A program made the translations under genes and the position numbers. Positions 34,061 to 43,400 of a DNA stretch of 64,000 bases are shown one piece after another. The notes under the pieces were generated by a model. That model ran no database searches, was not told the DNA's origin, and saw only the letters and a list, made by a program, of their open reading frames with translations. This DNA comes from JABDMH01 sp965223165 (GTDB taxonomy: Bacteria; Bacteroidota; Bacteroidia; Chitinophagales; Saprospiraceae), in assembly GCA_965223165.1 (NCBI GenBank), contig CBDCVQ010000007.1, positions 372,001-436,000 on the forward strand, read 5' to 3'. Within the stretch, counting starts at the first letter, position 1, and each line of letters begins with the position of its first letter.

Positions 34061-35767
34061 ATGATTGAACGTCTTGCCGGAGCACTCCTATGCAGTTGGC
34101 TGCCTCTTCTGTGTCTAGCCCAATTGACCACACAGCCCTTTGCCACGGGTCTTAACAATCCCGTAGATATCGCCAATGCCGGAGACGGATCAGACCGGCT
34201 TTTTATCGTGGAGCAGGCCGGACTCATTCAAGTATACGCGGCGGATGGCACCGATCTGGGGACCTTCCTCGACATCACGTCACTGACTGGTGGCGCCTCT
34301 GGGGAGCGCGGTCTCTTGGGCCTGGCTTTTCATCCCAACTACAGCAGCAACGGCTATTTCTATGTGTACTACACCAATCCCTCGGGTGGCTTGCACAGCG
34401 TCTTGGCTCGATACTCGGTGAGTGGTGATCCCAATCGGGCCAGCAGTGGATCAGGCCAGATCCTGATGACCATCGATCAACCGTACGGGAATCACAACGG
34501 GGGCGACCTCAACTTTCATCCCCTGGATAATACCCTCTACATCGCATCGGGTGATGGAGGCGATGGCCACGATCCCGATGAGGTCAGTCAGGACTTGACC
34601 TCCCCCCTGGGCAAGATCTTGCGCATCGACGTGAGTAGTCCCAACTCGGCCCCCTACTACCAGATACCCCCTAACAATCCATACGCGACCGCCGGCAATG
34701 ATACCGTGCCGGAGATCTGGGCGTACGGCGTACGCAATCCCTGGCGATTCTGCTTTGACAATAATGGCGATCTCTGGATCGCAGACGTAGGGCAGGCCAC
34801 GTATGAAGAGGTAAACTATGTTTCGCACAGCGACAACGTTCCCGGCATCAACTATGGTTGGGACTGCTTTGAGGGCACCGCAGCCTGTGGCAGTTGTGGC
34901 AATCCCAACTGCTCGGGCGTGACCGATGTGGATCCCCTGCATCAGTATGACTTAAGTGGTCAGTCCATCACTGGAGGGTTCGTCATGCGAGGCTCCAGCT
35001 ATCCCAATTTCAACGGCCAATACCTCTTTGCCGACTACAGGCATTCACTCATGTGGGTGCTGGACAAGGATGCAGCAAGCCGTGCCGTGAGCGTGACCTT
35101 AGTACCCAATAGCCCTGCTAAAATCTCCTCGTTTGGACAGGATGAGCAAGGCCGCATCTACGCAGCCAGCTATGCCAGCTCTGCCACTGTACATCGGTTG
35201 ATCGATGCCGGGGCCCTGCCCATTGAGCTGCTCTCCGTCCGAGTGGATCGAAACCTGGAGCGCAATGTCTTGTCCTGGGAGACCAGTCTCGAGCTCAATG
35301 CCTCACACTTTGAGATCGAGCGGCGTGTGGGTCATCAAGCCTTCCAGCAGATTGGCATCGTCCCGGCTACTGGCGAAGCGTCCTCTTCGGAAGTAACCGC
35401 CTACCAGTTTGAAGATCCGGTACGAACGTCTGGCCAGTACTACTATCGTCTCAAGGCGATGGATCTCGACGGTTCCTTTACCTACTCCATGATCTTAAAT
35501 ATCAGCGTATCATCTTCGGATGATCTACAGCTGACACCCAATCCTGCCCGGGACCAGGTGCAGGTGTTGTTGCCACCCACTGCGACTGGCGGCTCCCTTC
35601 AGGTGACCAGTCTGTCGGGGGCTCTTCTCTTGCAGCGGGACGTACCCACGGACGAGGTGGGTCAGCCGTTGACCTTTGATACGTCTGATCTGGATCGGGG
35701 TGTCGTACTAGTTACCTTTACCGATGCACAACTGCAGCTCACCAAAAAACTCATCCTGTACAGATAG
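34061..35767 (+). CDS. Secreted PQQ-dependent sugar dehydrogenase-like protein with T9SS tail
   Basis: The first frame codon is TTG at 34052; the ATG at 34061 is preferred and begins the signal peptide MIERLAGALLCSWLPLLCLA. Residues about 25-385 are a six-bladed glucose/sorbosone dehydrogenase propeller: GERGLLGLAFHPNYSSNGY, YGNHNGGDLNFHPLDNTLYI, DGGDGHDP, EIWAYGVRNPWRFCFD and GINYGWDCFEG, with the HNGG catalytic region kept. It is followed by an Fn3-like stalk (NVLSWETSLELNASHFEIER) and a C-terminal type IX secretion domain beginning LQLTPNPARDQVQVLL. It should oxidise aldoses outside the cell with PQQ as cofactor. It stands alone; the second repeat cluster follows 100 bp later. Confidence 0.88.
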   Translation: MIERLAGALLCSWLPLLCLAQLTTQPFATGLNNPVDIANAGDGSDRLFIVEQAGLIQVYAADGTDLGTFLDITSLTGGASGERGLLGLAFHPNYSSNGYFYVYYTNPSGGLHSVLARYSVSGDPNRASSGSGQILMTIDQPYGNHNGGDLNFHPLDNTLYIASGDGGDGHDPDEVSQDLTSPLGKILRIDVSSPNSAPYYQIPPNNPYATAGNDTVPEIWAYGVRNPWRFCFDNNGDLWIADVGQATYEEVNYVSHSDNVPGINYGWDCFEGTAACGSCGNPNCSGVTDVDPLHQYDLSGQSITGGFVMRGSSYPNFNGQYLFADYRHSLMWVLDKDAASRAVSVTLVPNSPAKISSFGQDEQGRIYAASYASSATVHRLIDAGALPIELLSVRVDRNLERNVLSWETSLELNASHFEIERRVGHQAFQQIGIVPATGEASSSEVTAYQFEDPVRTSGQYYYRLKAMDLDGSFTYSMILNISVSSSDDLQLTPNPARDQVQVLLPPTATGGSLQVTSLSGALLLQRDVPTDEVGQPLTFDTSDLDRGVVLVTFTDAQLQLTKKLILYR

Positions 35768-35865
35768 GAGCGTCGTAACCCCAAAGCGTCAGGCGGGGAC
35801 GCGCTGATGCGGCCAATGGAGGAATGACCGCAACACCAAAAGACTACACGATGGCTTTCATTTAA

Positions 35866-38000
35866 GCCCCCGGCCCCTGCGTTCTCCGCCGCGCTCCGAA
35901 ACGCCGGGGAGACATCTTGCTATGGTAGCCCCCGGCCCCTGCGTTCTCCGCTCCGCTCCGAAACGCCGGGGAGACATTTTGCTCGACTCCGACCTTGGGC
36001 AAGTCCCGTAGGGACGAACCGACGAGGGCCCGCGTGCCAACGCCGGGCCCCAAGAGCGATAGCGGTTTGAGCCCCATAGGGGCGACCTGGTGCGCATTCA
36101 ACCTAGTTGCTGCATCAACATCTTACGGGAGCATAAGCATCAGGCAGGGACGCGGCCTCAGAGAGCATACAACATCTTGCCCGAAAGCGTCAGGCGGGGA
36201 CGCCCTGACACGGCCACTTGATAGTGACCCGCAAAACCAAAGACTACACGATGGCTTTCATGTAAACCCCCGGCCCCTGCGTTCTCCGCTGCGCTCCGAA
36301 ACGCCGGGGGGACATCTGTCATGATTCGACCTTGGCAAGTCCCGTAGGGACGAACCGACGAGGGCCCGCGTGCCAACGCCGGGCCCCAGGAGCGATAGCG
36401 TTTTGAGCCCCATAGGGGCGACCTGGTGCGCATTCAACCTAGTTGCTGCATCAACATCTTACGGGAGCATAAGCATCAGGCAGGGACGCGGCCTCAGAGA
36501 GCATACAACATCTTGCCCGAAAGCGTCAGGCGGGGACGCCCTGACACGGCCACTTGATAGTGACCCGCAAAACCAAAGACTACACGATGGCTTTCATGTA
36601 AACCCCCGGCCCCTGCGTTCTTCGCTGCGCTCCGAAACGCCAGGGAGACAGCTTGCTCGACTCCGACCTTGGGCAAGTCCCGTAGGGACGAACCGACGAG
36701 GGCCCGCGCGCCAACGCCGGGCCCCAGGAGCGATAGCGTTTTGAGCCCCATAGGGGCGACCTGGAGCGCATTCAACCTAGTTGCTGCATCAACATCTTAC
36801 GGGAGCATAAGCATCAGGCAGGGACGCGGCCTCAAAGAGCATACAACATCTTGCTCTGGTAGCCCCCGGCCCCTGCGTTCTCCGCTCCGCTCCGACACGC
36901 CGGGGAGACATCTTGCTCGATTCAACAATTAGACAGCTCAACAAGCTCCGCACTGGGGTCCACCCCGGCGTTCCGCAGGATACAGGGGCTGGGGGTTTTA
37001 GCATCTGAGGTTCTCCGCTGCGCTCCGAAACGCCGGGGAGACATCTTTCTCTGGCAGCCCCCGGCCCCTGCGTTCTCCGCTCCGCTCCGACACGCCGGGG
37101 AGACATCTTGCTCGATTCAACAATTAGACAGCTCAACAAGCTCCGCACTGGGGTCCACCCCGGCGTTCCGCAGGATACAGGGGCTGGGGGTTTTGGCATC
37201 CGAGGTTCTCCGCTGCGCTTCGAAACGCCGGGGGGACATCTTGCTCGACTCCCACCTTGGTCAAGTCCCGTAGGGACGAACCGACGAGGGCCCGCGTGCC
37301 AACGCCGGGCCCCAGGAACGATAGCGTTTGAGCCCCATAGGGGCGACCTGGACCCGCAGTCAACCTAGTTGCTGCATCAACACCTTACGGGAGCATGAGC
37401 ATCGGGCAGGGACGCGGCCTCAAAGAGCATACAACATCTTGCCCAAGGCGTCAGGCAAGAACGCTGACGCGGCCACTTTGGGTATGACACCAACACCAAA
37501 GACCACACGATGGCTTTCATGTAAGCCCCCGGCCCCTGCGTTCTCCGCTGCGCTTCAAAACGCCGGGGGGACATCTTGCTATGGTAGCCCCCGGCCCCTG
37601 CGTTCTCCGCTGCGCTTCGAAACGCCGGGGAGACATTGTCTCGATTCGACAATTAGACTGCTCAACAATACTCCGCACTGATGTCCACCCCGGCGTTCCC
37701 CAGGACGCAGGGGCTGGGGTTTTAGCATCCGAGGTTCTTCGCTGCGCTTCGAAACGCCGGGGGGACATCTGTCATGATTCGACCTTGGCAAGTCCCGTAG
37801 GGACGAACCGACGAGGGCCCGCGTGCCAACGCCGGGCCCCAGGAGCGATAGCGTTTTGAGCCCCATAGGGGCGACCTGGAGCGCATTCAACCTAGTTGCT
37901 GCATCAACAGCTTACGGGAGCATAAGCATCGGGCAGGGACGCGGCCTCAAAGAGCATACAACATCTTGCCCAAGGCGTCAGGCGGGGACGCGCTGACGCG
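35866..38000. repeat. Composite repeat cluster sharing the 9-11 kb element in inverse orientation
   Basis: Two unit types alternate. Type A is the reverse complement of the 9-11 kb element, as short forms (GCCCCCGGCCCCTGCGTTCT...AACGCCGGGGAGACAT) near 35866, 35928, 36267, 36602, 36861, 37058, 37527 and 37586, and as near-complete copies near 36945-37055, 37130-37230 and 37670-37770. Type B carries AGTCCCGTAGGGACGAACCG, with CCCGTAGGG at 36005, 36341, 36679, 37267 and 37794, then palindromic blocks GGGCCCGCGTGCCAACGCCG and GAGCCCCATAGGGGCGACCT. A 335-bp composite period is seen for the first three copies. No transposase or terminal repeats with target duplication are visible. Open frames across it are by-products. 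Confidence 0.85.
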
Positions 38001-38061
38001 GCCACTGCGGGAATGACCATAAGACCAAAGAACCACAAAACCATAAGACCACAATACCAAC

Positions 38062-40845
38062 CTAATGTGCCTCCAACCAATTCTGCCCGGTGCCCATGCC
38101 TACCACGATCGGCACTTTTAGCGTGGGTATCGCATTTTTCATCTTCTCTTCGATCAGCACTTTCATTTGATCAAGCTCTTCCTTTGCAACGTCAAACACT
38201 AGTTCGTCATGTACTTGCAAGATCATTTTTGATTGCAGGCCCTGCGACTTCATTTCCTGATGAATGTGAATCATGGCCAGCTTGATCATGTCTGCTGCGG
38301 TGCCCTGGATAGGGGTGTTGATGGCAATGCGCTCGGCACCACTCCGTGCCATGCCGTTGCGTGAGTTGATGTCTCGTAGCTTTCGCCGCCGCCCGAGTAG
38401 TGTCTCCACATAACCGTGCTCCCGAGCAAATTCTACGGTGGACTCCATGTAGCGCTGCAGGCCCTGATACTGCTTAAAGTATTGGGTAATCAGTTCCTTG
38501 GCTTCGGTACGCTTGATGCCTAGCTGTCGGGATAGATTGGTCGATCCCGCGCCATAGGTGATACTAAAGTTGACCGTCTTGGCATTCCGGCGTTGATCGT
38601 CGGTCACGTCTTCGTACGCCACATCGTAGACCCTTGCAGCGGTGGCGCGATGAATGTCCTGATTCTTGCCAAAGGCCTCTAGCATGGCCTCGTCTTGACT
38701 AATCTCCGCGATCAGCCGAAGTTCGATCTGTGAATAGTCGGCGGAAAGCAGGAGGTGGTCCTGGTCCCGAGGTACAAAGGCTTCGCGGATTCTTCGACCT
38801 TCCGGGGTACGGATGGGTATGTTCTGCAGATTGGGATTATTGGAGCTGAGTCTGCCCGTGGCGGCCAAGGCTTGGTTAAAACTGCTATGGATACGACCCG
38901 TCTTGGGATTGACCATCAGGGGTAGTGCATCAACGTAGGTCGAGCGGAGCTTGGAGTACATGCGGTGTTGCATGATTTCGGAGACGATCTCGTGCTTCTG
39001 GGCCAGCTCGTTCATCTTGTCCTCATCCGTGGAGTACTGACCGGTCTTCGTGCGTCTCCAGCGGTATGGGATTTTCAATTTGTCAAAGAGGATCTCACCC
39101 ACCTGACGGGGCGAGGCAATGTTGAAGTGTGTGCCGGCATGCTTATAGATCTTGCTTTCCTGCTCGAGTATGTGCGCTTGCAGTTCTTGGCTGTACCGGG
39201 CCATATAGTCGGTATCCAGCCGCACCCCGGCATATTCCAAGTCGATGAGCACTCTGATCAGGGGTGCTTCGATCGTATCGTAGAGTTGGTACAGATTGTC
39301 CTCATTGAGTTTGCCAAAAAGGAGGGCTTCCAACTGAAAGGTGATGTCGGCATCTTCTGCGGCATAGTCTTTCACCTTGTCGGGATCTGCCTGGCGCATG
39401 GTAAGCTGCCGGATACCGCGCTTGCCAATGAGTGTTTCAATCTTCATCGGCTCGTAGTCGAGGTACGTCTCGGCCAGATAATTCATCGAATGATTCATCT
39501 CCGGCTCGAGCAGATAGTGCGCAATCATGGTGTCCCGGTACGGGCCATTTAATTCCACCCCATACCAGCGCAACACCAGTGCATCATACTTCAAGTTTTG
39601 GCCGATCTTGGCAATGGCCTCATCCTCAAAGATGGGCTTAAACTCATGGATGATCGAACGGGTCTGCTCCTCGTCATCCGGCAGGGGGACCCAAAATCCC
39701 TTGTGGGCTTCATTAGAAAAGGACAGCCCGATGACCTTGGCCTGATTGGCGTCCAGGCCCGTCGTCTCCGTGTCAAAGCAGATAGCTGTCTGGGAGGACA
39801 ACTGCGCTATGAGCTTTGCCCGAGCCGCAGGCGTGTCAACCATGGTGTACTCGTGCGGCGTATTCTTGATATTCTTGTCCGCCATGGCGGGTGCCGTGGG
39901 CGTCTCCCTCTTGGCTGGGGCCCTACCGGCCACGGTATTGCCAAAGAGATCCTGCTGCCCGGTAGCACTTTCGGCACCCAAAATGCTTTGTGAGAGGGTC
40001 CGAAATTCGAGCTCCTTAAATAGCTTGGCCAGCTTATCCCGGTTCATCGCGCTGAGCCGAAAGTCCCTTTCATTAAAAGTCACCGGACTTTCGGTATCAA
40101 TCCGGGCCAGCTTCTTCGACAGCAGTCCCTGGTCCGCGAAAGTCTCTACACGCTCCTTCTGTTTGCCTTTCAACTCATGTGCATGTTCGATCAGACCTTC
40201 CACTGTATCGTATTGCTTCAGTAGCTTGGAGGCGGTCTTGGGACCTATGCCCGGAATCCCTGGAATATTATCCACACTATCTCCCTGCAGTCCCAGCATG
40301 TCGATTACCTGGTCGACTCTGGAGATGTCCCATTTCTCCTTGACCTCTTCCACTCCCAGGATATCCACACCGTTGCCCTGTCGCGAGGGTTTGTAGAGAA
40401 AGATGTTTTCGGACACCAGTTGGGCAAAGTCCTTGTCGGGGGTGACCATATAGACGGTAAATCCTTGCTGCTCGGCTTGCTTGGACAGGGTGCCTATGAC
40501 GTCATCCGCTTCGTACCCCGCAAGCGACACGATAGGAATATTAAAGCCCTCGATAATGGATTTGATATAGGGCATCGCTGCCGTGATATCCTCTGGCTGC
40601 GACTCTCTATTGGCCTTGTAGTCGGGGTACCATTCATTTCTGAAAGTCTCCGAGGTGATGTCAAAGGACACTGCGATATGGGTCGGTTTTTGGTTGACCA
40701 GGATATCCCAAAGAGATCGGACAAAACCCGTGATCGCCGAAGTATTCATACCCTTCGAATTGACCAGCGGCCTGGTAATAAATGCAAAGTGCGCCCGGTA
40801 GACAAGGGCATTGCCATCCAGCAGAAATAGCTTTTTGTCCGACAT
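38062..40845 (-). CDS. polA: DNA polymerase I
   Basis: 927 residues with all three domains. Residues 1-290 are the 5'-3' exonuclease (LFLLDGNALVYRAHFAF, GYEADDVIGTLSKQAEQQG, DNIPGIPGIGPKTASKLL). Residues about 335-530 are the 3'-5' proofreading domain with the metal-binding DxE kept in ICFDTETTGLD. Residues about 550-927 are the polymerase with motif A LLSADYSQIELRLIAEIS, motif B RRNAKTVNFSITYG and motif C ILQVHDELVFDV. It fills gaps in repair and removes RNA primers. Its downstream end lies 60 bp from the composite repeat cluster. Confidence 0.97.
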   Translation of the reverse strand: MSDKKLFLLDGNALVYRAHFAFITRPLVNSKGMNTSAITGFVRSLWDILVNQKPTHIAVSFDITSETFRNEWYPDYKANRESQPEDITAAMPYIKSIIEGFNIPIVSLAGYEADDVIGTLSKQAEQQGFTVYMVTPDKDFAQLVSENIFLYKPSRQGNGVDILGVEEVKEKWDISRVDQVIDMLGLQGDSVDNIPGIPGIGPKTASKLLKQYDTVEGLIEHAHELKGKQKERVETFADQGLLSKKLARIDTESPVTFNERDFRLSAMNRDKLAKLFKELEFRTLSQSILGAESATGQQDLFGNTVAGRAPAKRETPTAPAMADKNIKNTPHEYTMVDTPAARAKLIAQLSSQTAICFDTETTGLDANQAKVIGLSFSNEAHKGFWVPLPDDEEQTRSIIHEFKPIFEDEAIAKIGQNLKYDALVLRWYGVELNGPYRDTMIAHYLLEPEMNHSMNYLAETYLDYEPMKIETLIGKRGIRQLTMRQADPDKVKDYAAEDADITFQLEALLFGKLNEDNLYQLYDTIEAPLIRVLIDLEYAGVRLDTDYMARYSQELQAHILEQESKIYKHAGTHFNIASPRQVGEILFDKLKIPYRWRRTKTGQYSTDEDKMNELAQKHEIVSEIMQHRMYSKLRSTYVDALPLMVNPKTGRIHSSFNQALAATGRLSSNNPNLQNIPIRTPEGRRIREAFVPRDQDHLLLSADYSQIELRLIAEISQDEAMLEAFGKNQDIHRATAARVYDVAYEDVTDDQRRNAKTVNFSITYGAGSTNLSRQLGIKRTEAKELITQYFKQYQGLQRYMESTVEFAREHGYVETLLGRRRKLRDINSRNGMARSGAERIAINTPIQGTAADMIKLAMIHIHQEMKSQGLQSKMILQVHDELVFDVAKEELDQMKVLIEEKMKNAIPTLKVPIVVGMGTGQNWLEAH

Positions 40846-41198
40846 GCAGCGTGTTATGTTTGACCTAAGACTGGAGGCTCAAGTTAAGATAAATGACGAG
40901 ACTACATGGTCCGACATCGGTCGATCCCAGCCCAGCCGGTCGGTGCTACCGCACGCTTGTCACGACCCCTCCATGGGCGCGGGTCCAGTAATCGTTTCCC
41001 ACGAAGTACTGTTTGTCAATGCTCTTGCGAAACCCTCCTGGGAGGAGGCTGTTGAAATACTTACTAGCATTTGCTCGCTTGCTCCCCCACCGCCATTATT
41101 GTCATGCTCGACTCTCCAAGCTTGTTCGGTCATATTGCGCTTTGCGTGCCGACAAAAATAGTGTCACGATTCAAGCGCAGCAGTCATGCAGCGACCTC
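40846..41198. other. Intergenic region between polA and DUF3078 gene
   Basis: No gene supported. A GC-rich palindrome (CCCTCCTGGGAGGAGG near 41035-41050) is present but has no T run. The region should hold the polA promoter on the minus strand, since the DUF3078 gene ends here. Confidence 0.4.
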
Positions 41199-42080
41199 CT
41201 AAAGGGCGTAGGACAATCCGATGACCCAGTAGTTTTGGCTATCGGGTGACTCCACCTCAGCCTTACGCAAGCCAAACTCCAGACCCACGCCGATTCCCTT
41301 CCAAAGGTTGAAGCCTACGCTGTTGGTCCACGTGTACTCAGACAGGCTTGGCTCATCACTGCTATAAGGCAAAAAGGTGGTCAGGTTGGATTTCCAGGTC
41401 AGGCCCGGCACCACCTCTTTGGTATAGTCGACCATCAGCTTTGCCCCCAGCGCATCATTAAAGCTGGGGTCATCGCCAAAGACCCAGTGGTAATTGAGCG
41501 GATGCGCCACGACCACCAGGTTTGGCTCGGGGGTCCAGGTCAATCCTGCCCCCAGATCCAAGATCCCGGGATCATTGGCATTGCTGAGGATGGACGTGTT
41601 GTACTCTCCCATAGTGGAAAGTGCCAACTGCTCCGAGAGTTTACGCCCGTACAGGGTGGTCAGCTTAAACACGTCGGCCACCTGCTCGAAGGAGGCATCG
41701 TCATTGTCATCCACATCGGTATCCAGCTTTAGCCAGCCCAGATTTATGCCTCCGCTGTTGCGCCAAAAGTGCTTGGGATTGTCAAAGTTGGCAAAGGCAT
41801 TGAGCGCAGCCCGAATAGAGGAGGATTCGGCATTTGGATTCGCCCCCTTTTGCCAATTGTTGAAGCTGGACAGATTGAATCCGAGGGTTCCAAATGAGCC
41901 CACATCCCATCCCGGCAGCGCATCAATCTGTGCTTGAATACCTGCAATCTCTCCTTGGAGTGTGCTCACGGCGGCCTCCTTTTCAGCCTTGAGTGCTTGC
42001 AGCTCCTCCAGCGTCTGGGTCCAGGCAGCGGTGACCGCCAAGCCAACGGCCACCAACAGGGTAAGTAGTCTTTTGTTCAT
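41199..42080 (-). CDS. Outer-membrane DUF3078 protein
   Basis: The ATG at 42080 gives 293 residues with signal peptide (MNKRLLTLLVAVGLAVTAAW), a short coiled coil (LEELQALKAEKEAAVSTLQG) and then an antiparallel beta-rich region ending in an aromatic/hydrophobic strand (NYWVIGLSYAL), the pattern of an outer-membrane barrel. The segment GFNLSSFNNWQKGANPNAES and the following strands match the DUF3078 family of Bacteroidota; its function is unknown. It lies upstream of and on the same strand as polA, about 350 bp away, with no clear functional link. Confidence 0.8.
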   Translation of the reverse strand: MNKRLLTLLVAVGLAVTAAWTQTLEELQALKAEKEAAVSTLQGEIAGIQAQIDALPGWDVGSFGTLGFNLSSFNNWQKGANPNAESSSIRAALNAFANFDNPKHFWRNSGGINLGWLKLDTDVDDNDDASFEQVADVFKLTTLYGRKLSEQLALSTMGEYNTSILSNANDPGILDLGAGLTWTPEPNLVVVAHPLNYHWVFGDDPSFNDALGAKLMVDYTKEVVPGLTWKSNLTTFLPYSSDEPSLSEYTWTNSVGFNLWKGIGVGLEFGLRKAEVESPDSQNYWVIGLSYAL

Positions 42081-42279
42081 AAGTCGATTATTCAATATGC
42101 AACAATGTCTTCTATCAAATTTTCTTTCTGGTCAATCCACGTGCGTCCATGCTCCGTTGCGCTCAATGGCATGCAGGTAAATCGTTATCTTTCGGCAGCT
42201 AACTACTTCTGAGGATCAGAAGATCTTATTTGGAGCAGGGGCCAAAGATATGAAAAAGACACAGTAGACACCCTGGGAG

Positions 42280-42840
42280 ATGACGGTTAAGGAAGCTCAG
42301 AAAGTACAGATCGGCGCGCGGACTTTTCGCCAATTTATTTCGAAGGAGGTGATCGAGGCCCGGATTGAAGAAATGGGCCGTGAGTTGGCAGCAGATTACC
42401 AAGATCGATTCCCCCTCTTCGTGGTTGTGCTCAATGGTGCCTTTATGTTTGCGGCCGATCTACTCCGAGCTTGCGCGTTTGAGTGCGAGCTGCAGTTTGT
42501 CAAGTTGGCCTCCTACGAAGGTGTTAACTCGACCGGCGTCGTCAAGCAGCTCATCGGCCTTCAGCAGGACATCGAAGGCCGCCATGTCATCATCGTAGAA
42601 GATATCGTCGATACTGGCCGCACGATGGACAGCATCATGACCGACCTGCACCTCTCCAAGCCGGCCTCGATCGCGATCGCCACCTTGCTACTCAAGCCCG
42701 ACTGCCTGGAGTTTGAGTTTGATTCGCCCTACGTCGGATTTGAGATCCCAGACAAGTTTGTCATCGGCTACGGCTTGGATCTGGACGGTAGTGGTCGCAA
42801 TCTGGATGCGATCTATCAGTTGGACCTGGAGACGGATTGA
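42280..42840 (+). CDS. hpt: Hypoxanthine phosphoribosyltransferase
   Basis: 186 residues, standard length. The PRPP loop VIIVEDIVDTGRTMDS lies at about 107-121, with two acidic residues followed by DTG; other family parts are LNGAFMFAADLLRA and KLASYEGVNSTG and the terminal VIGYGLDLDGSGRNLDAIYQ. It salvages hypoxanthine and guanine into IMP and GMP using PRPP. It is divergent from the DUF3078 gene and is not in an obvious operon. Confidence 0.95.
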   Translation: MTVKEAQKVQIGARTFRQFISKEVIEARIEEMGRELAADYQDRFPLFVVVLNGAFMFAADLLRACAFECELQFVKLASYEGVNSTGVVKQLIGLQQDIEGRHVIIVEDIVDTGRTMDSIMTDLHLSKPASIAIATLLLKPDCLEFEFDSPYVGFEIPDKFVIGYGLDLDGSGRNLDAIYQLDLETD

Positions 42841-42920
42841 TCAGAGCTTATCACATGGTATCGGACGGTGCCCTTCAAAATTTCCCCTGACCATCTGATC
42901 GAACAACACCAACAGTCACC

Positions 42921-43343
42921 TCACAGCCCCATCAACTGTACAATCACTTTACGGTGACGGGGTCTCGTATCAAAATCGATGAAGACGATCTGCTGCCAGG
43001 TGCCAAGAAGCAAGTGACCTCCCGCAAATGGACAAACGTAGCTGGTGCCGATCAGACATGAGCGCAGATGGGCAGCCCCATTGTCATCTCCCCATGTTTG
43101 GTTGTGCAGATATCGTTTGCCATAAGGGGCCAGATCATCCAGCATTTCCTTGACATCTTTTTGTACCAGACCCGGCTCGTACTCGAGGGTGGTAATACCC
43201 GTAGTAGATCCAACGCCAAACACCATGACCTGACCGTCTCGGAGTTCACTCTCCGCCAGGAGCTGCTGCACCTGGGGCGTGACATTGTGTATTTCATTGT
43301 ATCCCGAGGTGCGAAGGTGTATTTCGTGGGTGATGATTTGCAT
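42921..43343 (-). CDS. yjbQ: YjbQ-family protein (UPF0047)
   Basis: The ATG at 43343 gives 140 residues, the usual length, beginning MQIITHEIHLRTSGYNEIHN. Family blocks VFGVGSTTGITTLEYEPGL, NDGAAHLRSCLIGTS-like (here NGAAHLRSCLIGTSYVCPF) and TWQQIVFIDFDTRPRHRKV are present. Members show weak thiamine-phosphate synthase activity in vitro; the physiological role is unsettled. An upstream ATG at 43352 and a TTG at 43388 are alternatives. It follows the DUF4143 ATPase gene on the same strand by about 55 bp. Confidence 0.9.
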   Translation of the reverse strand: MQIITHEIHLRTSGYNEIHNVTPQVQQLLAESELRDGQVMVFGVGSTTGITTLEYEPGLVQKDVKEMLDDLAPYGKRYLHNQTWGDDNGAAHLRSCLIGTSYVCPFAGGHLLLGTWQQIVFIDFDTRPRHRKVIVQLMGL

Positions 43344-43400
43344 ACGAATCATTGATTTGATCGCCACAAAATAGCGTAGATCTACCAACGCGGGAAACCT

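Noticed and set aside
35858..37890. Open frames of 60-136 codons across the second repeat cluster
   Set aside because: Same reasoning: repeat-derived, low complexity, both strands, no start signals or domain character.
35866..38000. Insertion sequence or transposon
   Set aside because: No transposase gene, no defined ends and no target duplication are visible; the units look like small non-autonomous or structural repeats.
38965..40830. Long plus-strand frames opposite polA
   Set aside because: polA is complete with all domains; the opposite frames have no recognisable content.
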